Assembly (NCBI RefSeq): GCF_022201045.2
Contig: NC_068559.1
Location: 25,799,501-25,863,500, forward strand
Source of the DNA: Citrus sinensis
Taxonomy: Eukaryota > Streptophyta > Magnoliopsida > Sapindales > Rutaceae
Length of the DNA stretch: 64,000 nt
Reading direction: 5' to 3'
Each line of letters starts with the position of its first letter. Position 1 is the stretch's first letter. Below, in pieces: positions 45,087-58,090 of this stretch. Under the pieces are notes generated by a model that saw only the letters and a program-made list of their open reading frames with translations, had not been told where the DNA came from and searched no databases. The position numbers and the translations under genes are program-made.

Positions 45087-48000
45087 ACACACAGCATAGT
45101 CACCATTTTTATCTGTATCTCAAAGTCAATGTAGAAGAATTGAGGCCTGGTCATTTACCTGTTAATCTGGATGTAGGCAACGGGCAGCACGAAAGCAGTT
45201 GCCTGTCCACTTGGTGGCACCCAAACAAGTTTTCTTGTTTGATGACCTCCAAAACGGACTCGCGCTGTGATGGTTAACTGGGTAGCATAATATTTATCGC
45301 GCAGACGCCTTGCGGCATCAATAGGAAGGATTTTGGTATATGCAAGTTAAAAGCTGAGATGTAAAAGTGGTTATCATTCTCTGTAGAAGCACAGTTCATT
45401 TTTTTTTATTTTTTTCTTTCAAAAATCTGATTAATAAACATTGCAAATCATGTTATACGAAGTAGTAGAAGCCGTTATCTGCGTTTTCCAAATCACAGGC
45501 AAATTTAGTTTCCCTTTGATATTAAGGTATTATAGTTTTTAAGTGATTAAAAAAATTTATAATTATAAAATAAAAATTGATAAAATTTAATTTATATGAA
45601 ATTTAATTTATATGAAATTTAATTTAAATAATAATTTTTAAAAAAATATTAGAGATTTTTTATTATATAAATGTGGTACCAAAGTAAAAATAATTAATAT
45701 TTATTAAATAATTTAATACTGTAATTTTCAAGTAATAGTTACCTAACACTTAATCTCAAATTCAGTCTTGGAAAACTGGCCCGCCGCCAGACTATAACGT
45801 CGTGGGCCTAACACATTTTTTTTGGTTTAAATTTGTAAAAGTGTGATGCAGCTAATGCTAACGAAAACTAAATGCCTTGGCGTATACGGAGCAAGTTCTT
45901 CCACACATTCTTAATTAATTTAGCATACCATAAAGTTACAGGCGCGACAAGAAAAGTCTCAAAGTTAATTAATTCTTTGAATCCAACAAGGGTTATTGAA
46001 CCAATCATTGACTTCTTCCCTAGCCTTCGAATTCGAAATTATTGGTTTTGCAAGTAAATGGCAGCTCTTGAGCATTTTGGCCCGGACGAGAAGCAATGCA
46101 TGCCCCCAACTTTTTTGCCCAGTGACCAACAAGGCAATCCAGGTTTGGTCATTCCAAATAGACCACCGAATCCTGGGAAGCTGGTAATGAGTCACAATCT
46201 TGAGACAAGAGGCATTCAGTTTCAGCACCTGGATCATGCCTGCCCTTTTTTTTTTCTTTCACAGAGTGATGAGTTTTGTGTTGTCCCCTGCTTTGATTAA
46301 TTATGCCATGTTTACTTTAAACAATATCATTACGTGCACGTATATGCATACAAGTTATATATTGGCACTTCTTCAAATGGATGCTTTGTCCGCAGTTATG
46401 CAACACGCATTGCATAAAAGTTTAATCCTCAGTCAAGAGTTGAAGTGTCTCGTTTCTTTTACCCGCTGGCGCACATGCTTGTGAATTATGCTGCAAGCAA
46501 TAATGCAGCCATTGTCACTTCCTTCACGCTAATTAAAATTCTCGGCAGGCAGCAACGTTGAACGTTAAAAAGGCGAAAAGTTAAATCCTGTCGATAACAA
46601 AATCTTAAAATTTACTGTTTCCAATAGAAATTCCGTTCCCCATGGAACCAATCCATAATGATCATGCTGAAGCATTACTTTTTTAATGTTATAATTGTGC
46701 ATTTTGAGCTCGCACTCACATCCGAAATCAATGGTCCTTTTTTTCAGGTGGATTCCAGTTTAACTGTTTGCTTCATGCAAGTGTGGTTTTGAGTCAATAT
46801 TACTGGTCCCTTTTTTTTTTTTTATTGGCTTCTGAAGTTTTTGCAAATACAGTAATGGATGATGAAGCCGATCAGCGGCCGTAGCTGACCCCTCCACTGC
46901 AAGCTAATTATTCGTTGAATGTTCCAAAAATAGGATCAGGATTCAACACTAAAAAGGATGCACCCATCATTATGAACCACCTTCTGGCCCATAAGTTCTA
47001 ATAAATTAATATTGGGATTGTATATATTTTTCTTTTTTAAGTTGCAAGAAATTTTGTAATGCCCTTCAGATAGCTACTGAATTGATTAAATATCACCGTT
47101 TGGATATACGTGTTTCTCATGTACTCAGTCTACGCTTGTTGAAGGTGAAGTTATAAATAATTCCTTCTTTCGTCTGTCTCAGATTAACGTGGTGATGGTG
47201 TATACATACATGTAGGTATTGGCAAGAAAATACTGGTATCTTTAAGCTGTAGGTTTACGATGAGTGATTAATTAAGCACAAATTAGGGATTAAATTAACT
47301 ACCTGCAGCTAAAACTTTATTGGCAAGTCATGTCACTTGAGAATCCTGATTAATTAAAGTGGTTAGCTAACAAAATAATTAAAATGGATAAAAATGAAAA
47401 ACGATACACTCCTGATGGAAGAAAATGGAATAGAATGACACCGAGGTTTGACAGAGGAGAAAGTAATGATTTTAATCATTCTGTTTATGTATTATATGCA
47501 TTCATATATTTTATTTTGGATGGTAAAATGAAATCTGCAGGTTTCTTTTAGTTTCTTACATGCAAAATTTTACGGCAAGTCAAGAAAATTATTGTGTCAT
47601 TTCCGTGTCCGCTCCATGAAAGTTGCATCATTAAGGTTTTGATTTGTTTCCTTGACAGCTAATGAGATTTATGCATTTCTCTTTAACAGATGGCAACGTT
47701 TACCGATTACATGCTGATAAATCTCACAAGCCTGGTCATGACCGAATTATGAAATTATTTACCTTTTTTTTTTTTTTTGGCCTACCATTTTGGGTACTAG
47801 TGGATCCACTTTTCTTTTTTTAAAAAAAGAAATAAAAAAAAAAAATTCATGGTGTTTATGCAACTAGAAAGAATTTTCTTCACATTCAAGTTTTGGTCCA
47901 TTGGCCTAAAATGGAGAGCATTGAAATAAACACGAAATGAAATGCAGGCCTCTTTCTAGAAAAGAACATCCAAGAATATCTAATCTAAGTCACCTTTATT

Positions 48001-49396
48001 CTTTTCAATTTCAAATCGTTCTTTAATGCTCACTTACCGACCCGATCGCCTTTTCCTCCACTTTGCTTTTCCCAAGGGAACCCTGCGGGCTGATTGTCAA
48101 TATTTGCTTCATCCTCTCCTACCCTACAATCTTAATTTGCGACCATCAATTCATTTTGCATTAGGCATATAAATAAATAGTACGAACTGATTTTCCTTTA
48201 TACAACAACAATAATCAGCTCTCTTATAAACATCTACATATAGGTTTGGAGTAGATCTTTCCCCTTTTCTTTATCATTGGTTGAAGATTTCTATTAATGT
48301 TCGATGAACGTTTAGATCATATTATAAATAAAATAAAGGAAGAATTGTCACTGGCTGTGAGTGAGCCTATACATATGTGCTTCATAGTTGGGTCTACCAA
48401 TCCCATCCCATCCTCCATAACTTTTATTTCTTGGAGAAGATGTGCAACTTAAGCAAATTCCAAGCATGCATACTTCTTTTGTTTACATGTCTATCATTAC
48501 ACTACAAGTTTGCTGCGATGTTATACTACACGTTTACATTATGGTAAATACTTTATATGCTTAACAAAAAGAAAAAGAAGACCATGTTGATTCTCAATCA
48601 TATACTTGAGGTGCTCTTTAAACAAATTAAAGAGATTTGTGTTTATTTTCTTTTAATATTTTATCTCTGTTCATCTACAAAATAAAATGAAGTTTAAGAT
48701 TTAAAGTCTCATTTTAAATTTGTAGAGAAATTGAACTTTTTTTTAAAAATAATTTTCTTTATACCATTTATTTTCAAAAAATAACATTACACTTACCAAA
48801 TTAAGTATCTAAAGATATCACTTAATAGTACTTCCACTTAAACACTTGCTTGTATAAGAAGTTTACTTAAAATATTTATACAAACGCGTTATTAGCTATT
48901 CACGTACTCAATTTCATTGGCATATTTATAAGAAAAGAAGTCCATAAATTTTATTTATTTCTGGCGAAAAATCTCCAAGTATGACGATTACAATTCGAAT
49001 TAATGTTAGAAATCTTAATTATTTAGATCCTAAATTGAAATCCCTAGCATTTATGATTACAATTTTAATCTCTAAAAACTATTTATTTTGGTATTGGATC
49101 TTAAATTTAGAAATTTCTTTATCTACATTCTCTCATTAAACTCTACTCGTATTTTTCTTCCTTTGAAACATCCCATTTTGCCTCATTCAAGCAACGATTG
49201 CAGAATTTTAACTTTTTAGTTCAACTACTTAATAATACTTTTTTTTTTCTCCAAATTGAACTCTACTTCTACTTATACAATTGTAACTTAATCCAATCAA
49301 AAGAAAATAAATTAATCAAAGTTCCTCTCCAACCATAGTTAATGGTAAGTCAGTTACCATAGTTAAGAGGAAGCTGACGTGTCAAATTTCTCAGAC
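45087..49396. other. Gene-free 4.3-kb AT-rich stretch
   Basis: No credible gene on either strand. At about 45580-45625 'gaaatttaatttatat' is repeated three times in tandem. Open frames near 45870-46480 overlap in several frames and look like chance. Poly-T and poly-A tracts occur around 46809, 47765 and 47820-47845. I see no recognisable transposon ends. Confidence 0.45.
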
Positions 49397-49406
49397 TATA
49401 AATATA
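49397..49406 (+). promoter_or_regulatory. Probable TATA box of the RCC1-repeat gene
   Basis: TATAAATATA, followed about 30 bases later by a CT/CA-rich stretch (ttttcgctctcgttcaccac) that looks like a plant transcription start. The CDS begins 1.3 kb downstream, so the leader must be long or spliced. Confidence 0.5.
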
Positions 49407-49429
49407 TGTGCCAATGTTACCAATTTTCG

Positions 49430-50715
49430 CTCTCGTTCACCACCAACGAGACACATCATCACTTTATTAAACGTATAGATATTGCAGAAGAGAGACACCT
49501 CTCATAGCACGAGGAGAAAAAAAAAATTAAAAAAAAAAACTCTTAAGCTTTTTCTACCCATAAGAAATTGAAAATTTTTTTTCTAATTTTCTTATCTGAA
49601 TTTGTTCACGTAACCCGATCAAGAACCCGTTTCCGAAGCCTTTTCGAAACAACAGAGCAAGTTTTGATCGGATACCCAGTTGCTTGCTCTCGAATTTTGA
49701 TTACAAAAGTTCGCTTCTTGTTGGTTGACATAACAGTAATTGTGTAATTCTCTTCATTTTATTGACAGATGCAGATGGATTTTTTGCAATCGTGGGACTT
49801 TCTTACATGTAATATTTGTCTTCTGATTGTTGTGTTTCGATCTGTAGATGATCATTAATGTACAGATAAACGATAAAAAGTTGTTGAACATGTGATCATG
49901 TCCTGTTTCTGCTTGGATTCTTTTTGCTTTTTTCGGTTTGATGTGATCAAGTTTACTTGTGTATTGCATCGTTTGATGTGTTTTATGATATGGGTTTGTC
50001 TCAAAATTGGATTCTTCTCTAATGAGTTTGTATTGAACAAGGGTGCAGATTGTTTTCTCCCCAGTTTTAAATTTGTTGATTTTGCTTGTTTGGTTCATTT
50101 TGATCGGGTCAATTTGACTTTTTTCATTGCTGTGTGTTATAATGAGTTTACGTGAACAGGGGTGTCTCTTTTGATGTGGGAATTCTTTTCTTTCTTTGTT
50201 TCTTTTACAAGTAGAATATCCTTTAACAGAAGTCTAGTATTCTTCTCTTCAAAGTTTCCTTATTTTGGTGTCCCTTCAATTTTAAATTCCTCTTTTTGAT
50301 TCATATTTTGATAATATCTACCAGTTCTGTAACTCCTTTTAAGGTTTCTGGTTTCCTTATTTGTCTCTTTTTTTTCGCTCCTCTTCTTTCTCTATGATCT
50401 GAATTTGATTCTTTTCACTTTGGCCATGGCAACTGATTGATCTGATAAAAAAATCTTTTATTTGCTTCATATTTTATGTGCACATCCTTTCATGACATAA
50501 CGTTTTTCATCTGTGTTTCTATCTGTAGGTTTGAGACTTGAAGTCTGCTGATCCTTCCGAAATCTAAGGTACCCACTAGTTATATTCTGAATGCTATTTT
50601 GGATCACTGGAGAGTGTGTAGTAATAATTGTGTTCATATTTTTTCTTTATATTTTTCCAGCTATTTAAACCTTCTCTTCTGTCAAGCTTGGGCACTGCAA
50701 AGTTTAGCAGTGCCC
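49430..50715 (+). other. Long, probably spliced 5' leader of the RCC1-repeat gene
   Basis: From the likely start near 49430 to the ATG at 50716 there is no supported coding frame. Splice-like signals suggest small non-coding exons, for example about 50529-50568 (after 'ctgtag', before 'aaggtaccc') and an acceptor 'tttttccag' ending at 50660. T-rich, intron-like composition fills 49800-50520. First-exon boundaries are not resolved. Confidence 0.45.
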
Positions 50716-53316
50716 ATGGACGCTACAACGAGCGGCACTCCAGCTATACAATACCATAACATTCCTGACCAGCCGATTACAGCTATTATCGTCGCTCCTG
50801 TACCGACATTTCAAAGAAATCAACGCCATTGCTTTGGGGAGTCCACCCCTGGAGAATTTCCCTTGGCTGCTAGTCCCTCTATTGTTCTTCATGTCCTTAC
50901 GGCATGTAATTTAGATCCTCAGGATCTTGCAAAACTAGAGGCAAGTGTTTTCTTCCTTATATTTTTTTTTTATAATACAGCTCTTATTCATGTTAGAACT
51001 GAAAATGCTGCTGATTTGATTTTCAATTGTGTGTGTTGCAGGCAACATGCTCATTCTTTAGGCAGCCAGCAAACTTTGCCCCTGACTATCAATTGTCCAT
51101 ATCTGAGCTTGCTGCTCTGGACATGTGCCAAAAGAGAGCTATATTTAAGCCAATGACTGAAGCAGAACGTCAAGATTTGAAGCAAAAATGCGGGGGTTCT
51201 TGGAAACTGGTGCTGAGGTTTTTGCTGGCTGGAGAAGCATGTTGCAGGAGGGAGAATTCCCAGGCGATAGCTGGGCCTGGTCATAGTATTGCTGTGACAT
51301 CAAAGGGAGTAGTTTATTCATTTGGCTCTAACAGCTCTGGGCAGCTTGGACATGGCACCACTGAAGAAGAATGGCGACCCCGGCCTATCAGGTTGCGCAC
51401 CTTTCACCAATCCTTAGACCTGATATTATAAATGAAAGAAATGGAAAGAGAAATTTGTTGAGGGAAGTTAATGGAACTCCATTGTATTGCAGATCTCTGC
51501 AAGGCATTCGAATCATCCAAGCAGCTGCTGGTGCTGGCCGGACAATGCTGATTAGTGATGCTGGGCAAGTTTATGCCTTCGGCAAGGACTCCTTTGGTGA
51601 AGCAGAGTACGGGGTCCAAGGAACTAAGCTGGTCACAAGCCCACAGCTGGTTGAGTCTTTGAAAAATATATTTGTGGTGCAAGCTGCAATTGGAAATTTC
51701 TTTACAGCTGTACTGTCAAGGGAAGGCAGGGTTTATACCTTTTCTTGGGGAAATGATGCGAGACTGGGTCACCATACTGAGCCTAATGACGTGGAGCCTC
51801 ATCCTTTGTTGGGGGCATTGGAGAATATACCTGTAGTACAAATTGCAGCTGGATACTGCTACCTTCTTGCTCTGGCTTGTCAACCTAGTGGAATGTGAGT
51901 GCCTTCATCCGTTTACCTTAAGAAATCATTTACTTAAATAACACTTCATTTTGCTATAATCTTTAAATTAGACGTGTGAAATATAGGGTGCATTTAGGAT
52001 TGTGATCAATGATTCCTGAAGTATTTTCTATGTTTTCTTGAATCATGATGCCACTCAAGCTAAATTGCTTATTATTTCCTTCAAAACTTTTTGTTTTGTC
52101 AAAGTGCCACTGCTTTTGTAATTTATTAAATGTCTTGCTAGTATCTCTTTCAACTGCTTATTTAAATTTGTATTGCAGTTATTTCAATGAAGTGTTCCTT
52201 CTCACTTGCTCTTCAAAGCATGACGATTGCTGAATTCTGGATTTTTTAATAGCATGAACTGTTCCAGAGTCTTGATCAGCATTCTCCACCCACCTCCCCC
52301 CCCCCCCCCCCCGAAAAAAAAAGAAAAAAAAAAACAAAAGCATTTTCAGCAATGTTGATGAATCAACTATGGTGTCAGTGTATAACTAACATTTTGCTCT
52401 TCTTTTTGGATATCTTACAGGGCAGTTTACTCCGTTGGGTGTGGCTTGGGCGGCAAGCTTGGACATGGCTCAAGAACTGATGAGAAGCACCCTAGACTTA
52501 TTGAACAGTTTCAGCTATTGAATCTGCAGCCAGTGGTGGTTGCAGCTGGTGCCTGGCATGCAGCTGTTGTCGGGCAAGATGGACGTGTTTGCACATGGGG
52601 TTGGGGGCGTTATGGATGCTTGGGTCATGGAAATGAAGAGTGTGAATCAGTTCCTAAGGTGGTGCAAGCATTGAACGATGTGAAAGCAATTCATGTTGCT
52701 ACAGGGGACTACACAACCTTTGTGGTCTCTGAAGATGGTGATGTATATTCATTTGGTTGTGGTGAATCAGCTAGTCTTGGTCACAATGCTATTGCAGATG
52801 GACAGGTCTGCTCACTCCTCTTTCTGTCAATATTTCAGTATTTACAGATTTGGCTTAACCTAAGTTCATACCGGCATCTGCCTACTTTCTAGTTTTTGTG
52901 AGAAATTCTGAAATACTTTAGAAATTTGAAACTAAGACAAAGCTTTAGCGACAGACTGACTATAGTATTTGATCTTGCACTACTTTGCTCAAACAAGGCT
53001 CTTGGGTCTTTGCTGTTTGTGAATTTACATAGTCACTGAATCATGGCTAATTTTTCTTTTTGGCATCATGCAGGGAAATAGACATGCAAATGTGTTGACT
53101 CCACAGCTAGTAACATCATTGAAGCAGGTCAACGAGCGGGTTGTACAGATCAGCCTGACCAATTCCATATATTGGAATGCCCATACTTTCGCACTCACTG
53201 AATCAGGAAAGCTATATGCATTTGGCGCAGGAGACAAGGGCCAGCTAGGCATAGAACTAGTTAACAATCAAACCGAAAGGGGAAACCCGGAGAGGGTTGA
53301 CATCGATCTCAGTTAG
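50716..53316 (+). CDS. RCC1-repeat (beta-propeller) family protein
   Basis: Five exons, 50716-50940, 51042-51391, 51493-51894, 52421-52805 and 53074-53316, encode 534 residues. An N-terminal region of about 140 residues (LAASPSIVLHVLTACNLDPQ and EATCSFFRQPANF, resembling an F-box-like helical region) precedes the propeller. RCC1 repeats are visible: GPGHSIAVTSKGVVYSFGSN with SSGQLGHG, AGAGRTMLISDAGQVYAFGK, IGNFFTAVLSREGRVYTFSW, AGAWHAAVVGQDGRVCTWGW with GRYGCLGHG, TGDYTTFVVSEDGDVYSFGC and HTFALTESGKLYAFGAGDKG. It resembles Arabidopsis RCC1-family proteins At3g26100/At5g11580 rather than UVR8, since the UVR8 Trp cluster is not evident. Function unknown; such propellers act as interaction platforms or exchange factors. 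The first intron starts with GC instead of GT (50941). Confidence 0.92.
52297..52335. repeat. Poly-C followed by poly-A tract in an RCC1-gene intron
   Basis: A run of about 17 C directly followed by A-rich sequence inside intron 3 of the RCC1-repeat gene. It is low-complexity and a likely place for sequencing length errors. Confidence 0.8.
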
Positions 53317-54780
53317 CAATTAAATGGCTTCACCAACCCTCATATCTGACACCGTGCCATATTGCCATTCTGCTAATTCATCATTTAGACGTCTGCATTT
53401 GGTGTTTAGATTCCTTGTTTATTTTGTAAATAGAAACAAAGAAAGAATTGTGAAGGTTCAAGTTTAGGCATAGCAGGGGCCATAGCAATGCAGGATGGTG
53501 CATGTTTGAAAATATTGTTAGCACATAGACATAGGCCTCTAGCCGAAGCTGTTAATATAGCTGATACATTCGTCAAGGTTCATTGATAATTTATTTTATG
53601 TTGATTTGCATTCATAAATTTAGTTCTCTTTATTTGTTCCATTCGGTGATTTAGAAGTTTGGATGCATCGCCGAACGGGACCTTCTCCCATTCCTGTACC
53701 AGTGCGTACATGTCGGTGGCTGATTTTTGGTCCCACCAATTAACTGTCAATCGGTGGTCCCCAAATGTTTCCGATTTTATATCCTTCAACCTATTAAGAG
53801 GTCTGACGTGCTACCGCCTTACCATAGAGGGTTGGTGCTGCTGGTGAAAGATTTCCCCAAAAAAGTGTGAAACCTTGTTCACGTCTAGTTAATGACATTG
53901 CTCTGCCCTGCTCTGCTCTGCTCTTTTACCGTACGGGCCCGTTTGGTTTTAGTTTTATATCATGAGATTGAATAACTTAGTGTAAAATAATTCTTATATT
54001 TTGTTTGGTGTAAAAAAGATAAAGGTAGGATATCAATAATGGGCTTATCACTTAATTTTAATATTAGTAAAATTTCTTTCCAAGGGGACCTTTGGGATTG
54101 CATTTTCTAAGTTAAAAGTTTGTCCTCTACTATTTATGAGATTAAAACTATAACATGTTAAATATTAAAAAAAAATTAAGGGTAGATTTTTTATTTTTTT
54201 AATAAATTTACCAATAATTATTGATTCAAGTTAGGTTATATTACATGTTATTTTAAAGTAAATCTAAGATGGTTATATAAATTAATATATAAGACATATT
54301 ATTAGTTACTAACTAATCTCATAGCATACCAAACACGAGACATGATTATTTATAGTCCAATTTAATATTACACCAAATATAACATAATATTATATATAAT
54401 TCAGTATTATTTAATCCAATTATATCTTATATAGCCAGTTCACAATTTTTCATTTTTCCCATATACGTTCGCTACTTTTGGAGAGCATAAATGGGTCGGT
54501 GGTGGCCACAAATGGCAAATGGCATACTTGCCTTAATATCTTAAGCTTTAAAATCGTTATTTTTAATTAAAAGACCGAAACATGACAGCGACATGCCAAC
54601 GTAGATGGATGGATCCATGACAACAACGACATCTGGGAGGGAAAACAAAAATGAAACTTGAAGCACCGAAGTGAAACCGAGACAGCATAAAGCAACACTA
54701 AAGAGTAAACTACATTTGCTTCTTCTTATGATAGCCAAGAGGATGTATATAAGTAAGCCTCCAACAAGCACGAACCCTCG
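53317..54780. other. 3' region of RCC1 gene and spacer with a possible degraded DNA element
   Basis: No gene. The GGGCCCGTTTGGTTTTAG at about 53935 opens an AT-rich block ending near 54430 with 'accaaacacgag' and 'acaccaaatataac' in the opposite sense. This resembles the ends of common plant non-autonomous elements, but I cannot define inverted repeats or a target duplication. Confidence 0.35.
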
Positions 54781-55434
54781 TCAGTACCTGTACGGAAGAA
54801 GCTTGTAAGGTCCTTCAACAGGAACATGAATGTACTCTGCCTCCTCTGGAGTGACTAGTGAGGCTCCCAGCTTCTAAAGGTGAAGAGCAGCAACCATCTT
54901 ATCAAAATGCTTAGGCAGCACATAAACTTTCTTGTCATATTTCCGCGAATCCTTCTGCCCCCTCAGCTCCATTAAATTAATCACTTGGTTAGTGAAGGAC
55001 ATTGATATCACAAAGCTGGGGTGTCCTGTGGCTCATCTCAGGTTAGTGATACGACCCTCCGCAGGAACAATGACACCAGCGTTGGTTTCAGGGAAGACCC
55101 ATCTGTCAGTCTGAGGCTTAACGGTGATCCTCTTGATGCCAGGGTAACTCTCAAGACCCTGAATGTTCAATCTCATATTCGAAATGGCCAATGTTGCAAA
55201 CAATCACATTGTTGTTCATCTTCTTCGTGTGGTGAACCATGATGATGTGGTCTGCCGCCTGTGGCAGTTACAGAGATGCCTGCGTCACAGAGGACGCCGT
55301 CTATGGTTAGGACAGGGATTCCCTCCATTTAAGGCCTGGAGGTCACAAATGGCGTCAGCTTCTGTGACAACAACACGAGCGCCAGCACACTTGAGGGCAG
55401 TGGCACAGCCCTTGCTCACATCTCCCTATCCTCA

Positions 55435-55524
<90 letters not shown>

Positions 55525-55761
55525 CTATAAAATCATTACCCAGATGACCTTATTCAACTGTTAACTGAATTACGGGAATAATGAATTAATATTCTTCCAC
55601 ATAGAAAAGAAAACCACTATTTCGTTTTTTATCAACAAATAATTATATAATCAACAAATTTCAGAGAGCTCGACTTAAAAAAATACCAAATAATTTTTCC
55701 AGGCATCGGATCCTTTAATGTAACATTAATCATCCACGTCACCGCCTGGGGGTACTCGTAG

Positions 55762-57338
55762 CATGAGAAATGCTAAAGGTCAGAAACGCTGAGAGAACAC
55801 TGAGAGAAACGATAGGTTGTGCTATTGAGAGAACACTGAGAGAAACGGCAGGTTATGCTGCCGTTTCGTGTTCTCTCAGCTCCCCCCAACATGACTAAGA
55901 AAGCGAGCCCCCACATGAAAAAATACTTCAGCTCAAGTCACTTTTGCCAAAAGCTGCCGTTTGGCCCCACACTCAAGTCACTTTTGCCAGGTGAATTCTG
56001 CCCCCCACGTGAAAGTTTGAGTTTTCTCCTTGCTCATGACCAAGCAAAGCTAAGTTTGAGTTCTCTCCTTCCTCCTTCACTCGTTCACTTCTCCTTCGTT
56101 TCTCGTTCACTTATTTGCTCATCACAAACCATCACAAACCAAGATAACTTGCTCCCATTAATTTCAAATATTAAACTGCTTTGTTGAGTTTTACAACCTG
56201 AAAGTACAATTCTTTCAACATTTTAACAGCATCCTAGTTCACAGTTAGATATCAGAAATAAATGTTAACATATTTAATGCCAATCTTTATTCCATGAGAA
56301 CTTAAAATATCCAAAAGGGATGCATCTACCCTACATATCTATTTACACAACAAGTGTCCCTTCAATTCCAACAGAATATACATGCCTCCATCTTAAGATT
56401 TCATATGGCACTGAAATTAAAAATTTTGTCAACTGATAGAAGCCACCACACAATGGCGAAATATATATGTTTATTATCAAAGAACAGAAGACATCATTTG
56501 AGCAAATTAAAGAGACAACTATTCTCAACCATTCTTCTCAATATGAGATAGACTTCTTGTATCGTCATATCCACTCTCAGCACCATAGGCTGGTTGTTCC
56601 TTATGCAATCGGTGCCCTTTACAATCACCCACTTGAGGGACTTTTGCTCGACACTTTGGGTGGAGCCCTCTCTTTTCTTGTCTCGGGAATAACTGCACAA
56701 ACAACCGTGATATTTTTCTGCTTTGTTGTGATTAAAACTGTTGATGATCACTCTGGGCTTTGGTTGCCTGGCAATATCTTCCACTTGTTCTTCCAGAACA
56801 ACACCGCTTATCACGATGTCCACCATCAACTTTAGGGCTTGAAGTACAACTATTTTCAGCCATTCTTCTCAATATGGGATAGACTTCTTGGAACTCACAT
56901 GCCTTACCATCTAGTCAAGCTACCTGAAGGAGATTTTAAGGCTCGGCTAAAGAAAGACTAGATGCTATTAAGACAATTTGACTGTATCATAAATTAATTA
57001 TTAAAATAATTATCAACAATACAATTACCAAAATAATTGTGGGAGTTGGAGTTCATGTGGGAGTGCTGGAGAAGGAGTTGAAAATAGAAAGGAAAAGGAG
57101 TTGAAAGGGAGTGAAGGAGTGTTGGAACGGATCTGTTGAAAGCGAAGAAGGAAGAAGGAGTGCTGGAACGGATTTGTTGAAAGCGAAGAAGGAAAATAAT
57201 TTGAAAGTCACATGGGGGACAAATATCTGTTACTCACGTGGGGGGGGGGAGGTGAGAGAACAAAATAACAGCACAAGCTGCCGTTTCTCTCAGCGTTCTC
57301 TTAGGGTTCCCGATATTTAGCAGCACTCCTCATAGCAT
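55762..57338. mobile_element. Pack-type inverted-repeat DNA element carrying a host gene fragment, inside the SAHH pseudogene intron
   Basis: The left side (about 55762-55880) and the right side (about 57255-57338) are imperfect inverted copies. Left: ATGAGAAATGCTAAA, then CTGAGAGAACACTGAGAGAA and ACGGCAGG.T.TGCTG. Right, opposite strand: ATGAGGAGTGCTGCTAAA, then AGAGAACGCTGAGAGAAACG and GCAGCTTGTGCTG. The left arm also contains a partial internal duplication. Further copies of the same arm sequence lie at 57374-57457. The cargo is a fragment of a sphingoid C4-hydroxylase gene. No transposase is seen. Target duplication and superfamily are unresolved; a Mutator-like or hAT origin is possible. 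Confidence 0.6.
56514..56961 (+). pseudogene. Captured fragment of sphingoid-base C4-hydroxylase (SBH) gene
   Basis: From about 56545 the plus strand reads FLYRHIHSQHHRLVVPYAIG, then ALYNHPLEGLLLDTLGGALS, TVDDHSGLWLPGN and NTAYHDVHHQL, then after one stop GLKYNYFQPFFSIWDRLLGT and HMPYHLVKLPEGDFKARLKK. This is the C-terminal third of plant SBH1/SBH2, the ER di-iron enzyme that hydroxylates dihydrosphingosine at C4; the His motifs HSQHH and HDVHH are still present. The N-terminal half is absent. No introns interrupt it. The sequence just upstream (56514-56559) is a misplaced copy of 56845-56890, so the fragment is rearranged and cannot encode the enzyme. Confidence 0.9.
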
Positions 57339-57373
57339 TGTTCTATTCTTTTAGGAAAATGTCAAGTGTCACA

Positions 57374-57457
57374 AGCCTTCTCTCAATGAGAGACTGCCGA
57401 GAGAAACGGCAGCACAAGCCTTCTCTCAGTGTTCTCCACGTTTAGCACCACTGATTC
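57374..57457. repeat. Extra arm copy of the Pack-type element
   Basis: Contains 'gagagaaacggcagcacaag', 'cttctctcagtgttct' and 'acgtttagcac', matching the element arms. It may be the outer true end of a larger element or a solo remnant. Confidence 0.5.
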
Positions 57458-57994
57458 TTTTAATCTCACCTGCTTGTAGAAGTTTCAATGCAATTTACGC
57501 ATTTTCACATTTTTTTTGAAAAAAATTAAAAAGGCCAAGTCAAGGAGATGTAAAAGTTCAAGAAACGTTCAATGCATAAATTGCAGAAAAAATGCATTTT
57601 TTTGGAAACAATAAACGTTCAACGAGACAAGGAGATGTAAAAGTTCAAGAAACGTTCAATGCATGCTTACATACATTTTTAGGAAATTTTGAAATTTTAA
57701 TCTGTTAATCAAGAAATAATTCAGAATCCATGTAGTACAAGAAAAAGAAAAACTGAAGAAATGAACCTAGCACGTACGTAATTACCTTGCTCTTGGTGAC
57801 GTTATCGTTGATGTTAGCAGCAGGAGAGAACAAAGTCCCATTGGCCAGCAGTAGCAGTCTCCTCATAAACACTCACTAATCTCTCCTTAATCTTGGATGT
57901 ACTGCTAACCCTTCTCTAATTATCCCAAAACAATCTTCAGTCGTTTCCAAATCGGACAATTGCCCGCTCTTCTCATACTATTCTTCAGCCATCA

Positions 57995-58090
<96 letters not shown>

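Noticed and set aside
46058-46300. 80-codon frame beginning MAALEHFGPDEKQCMPP
   Set aside because: Its start looks protein-like, but the frame soon becomes low-complexity and I recognise no family; overlapping frames on both strands are equally open.
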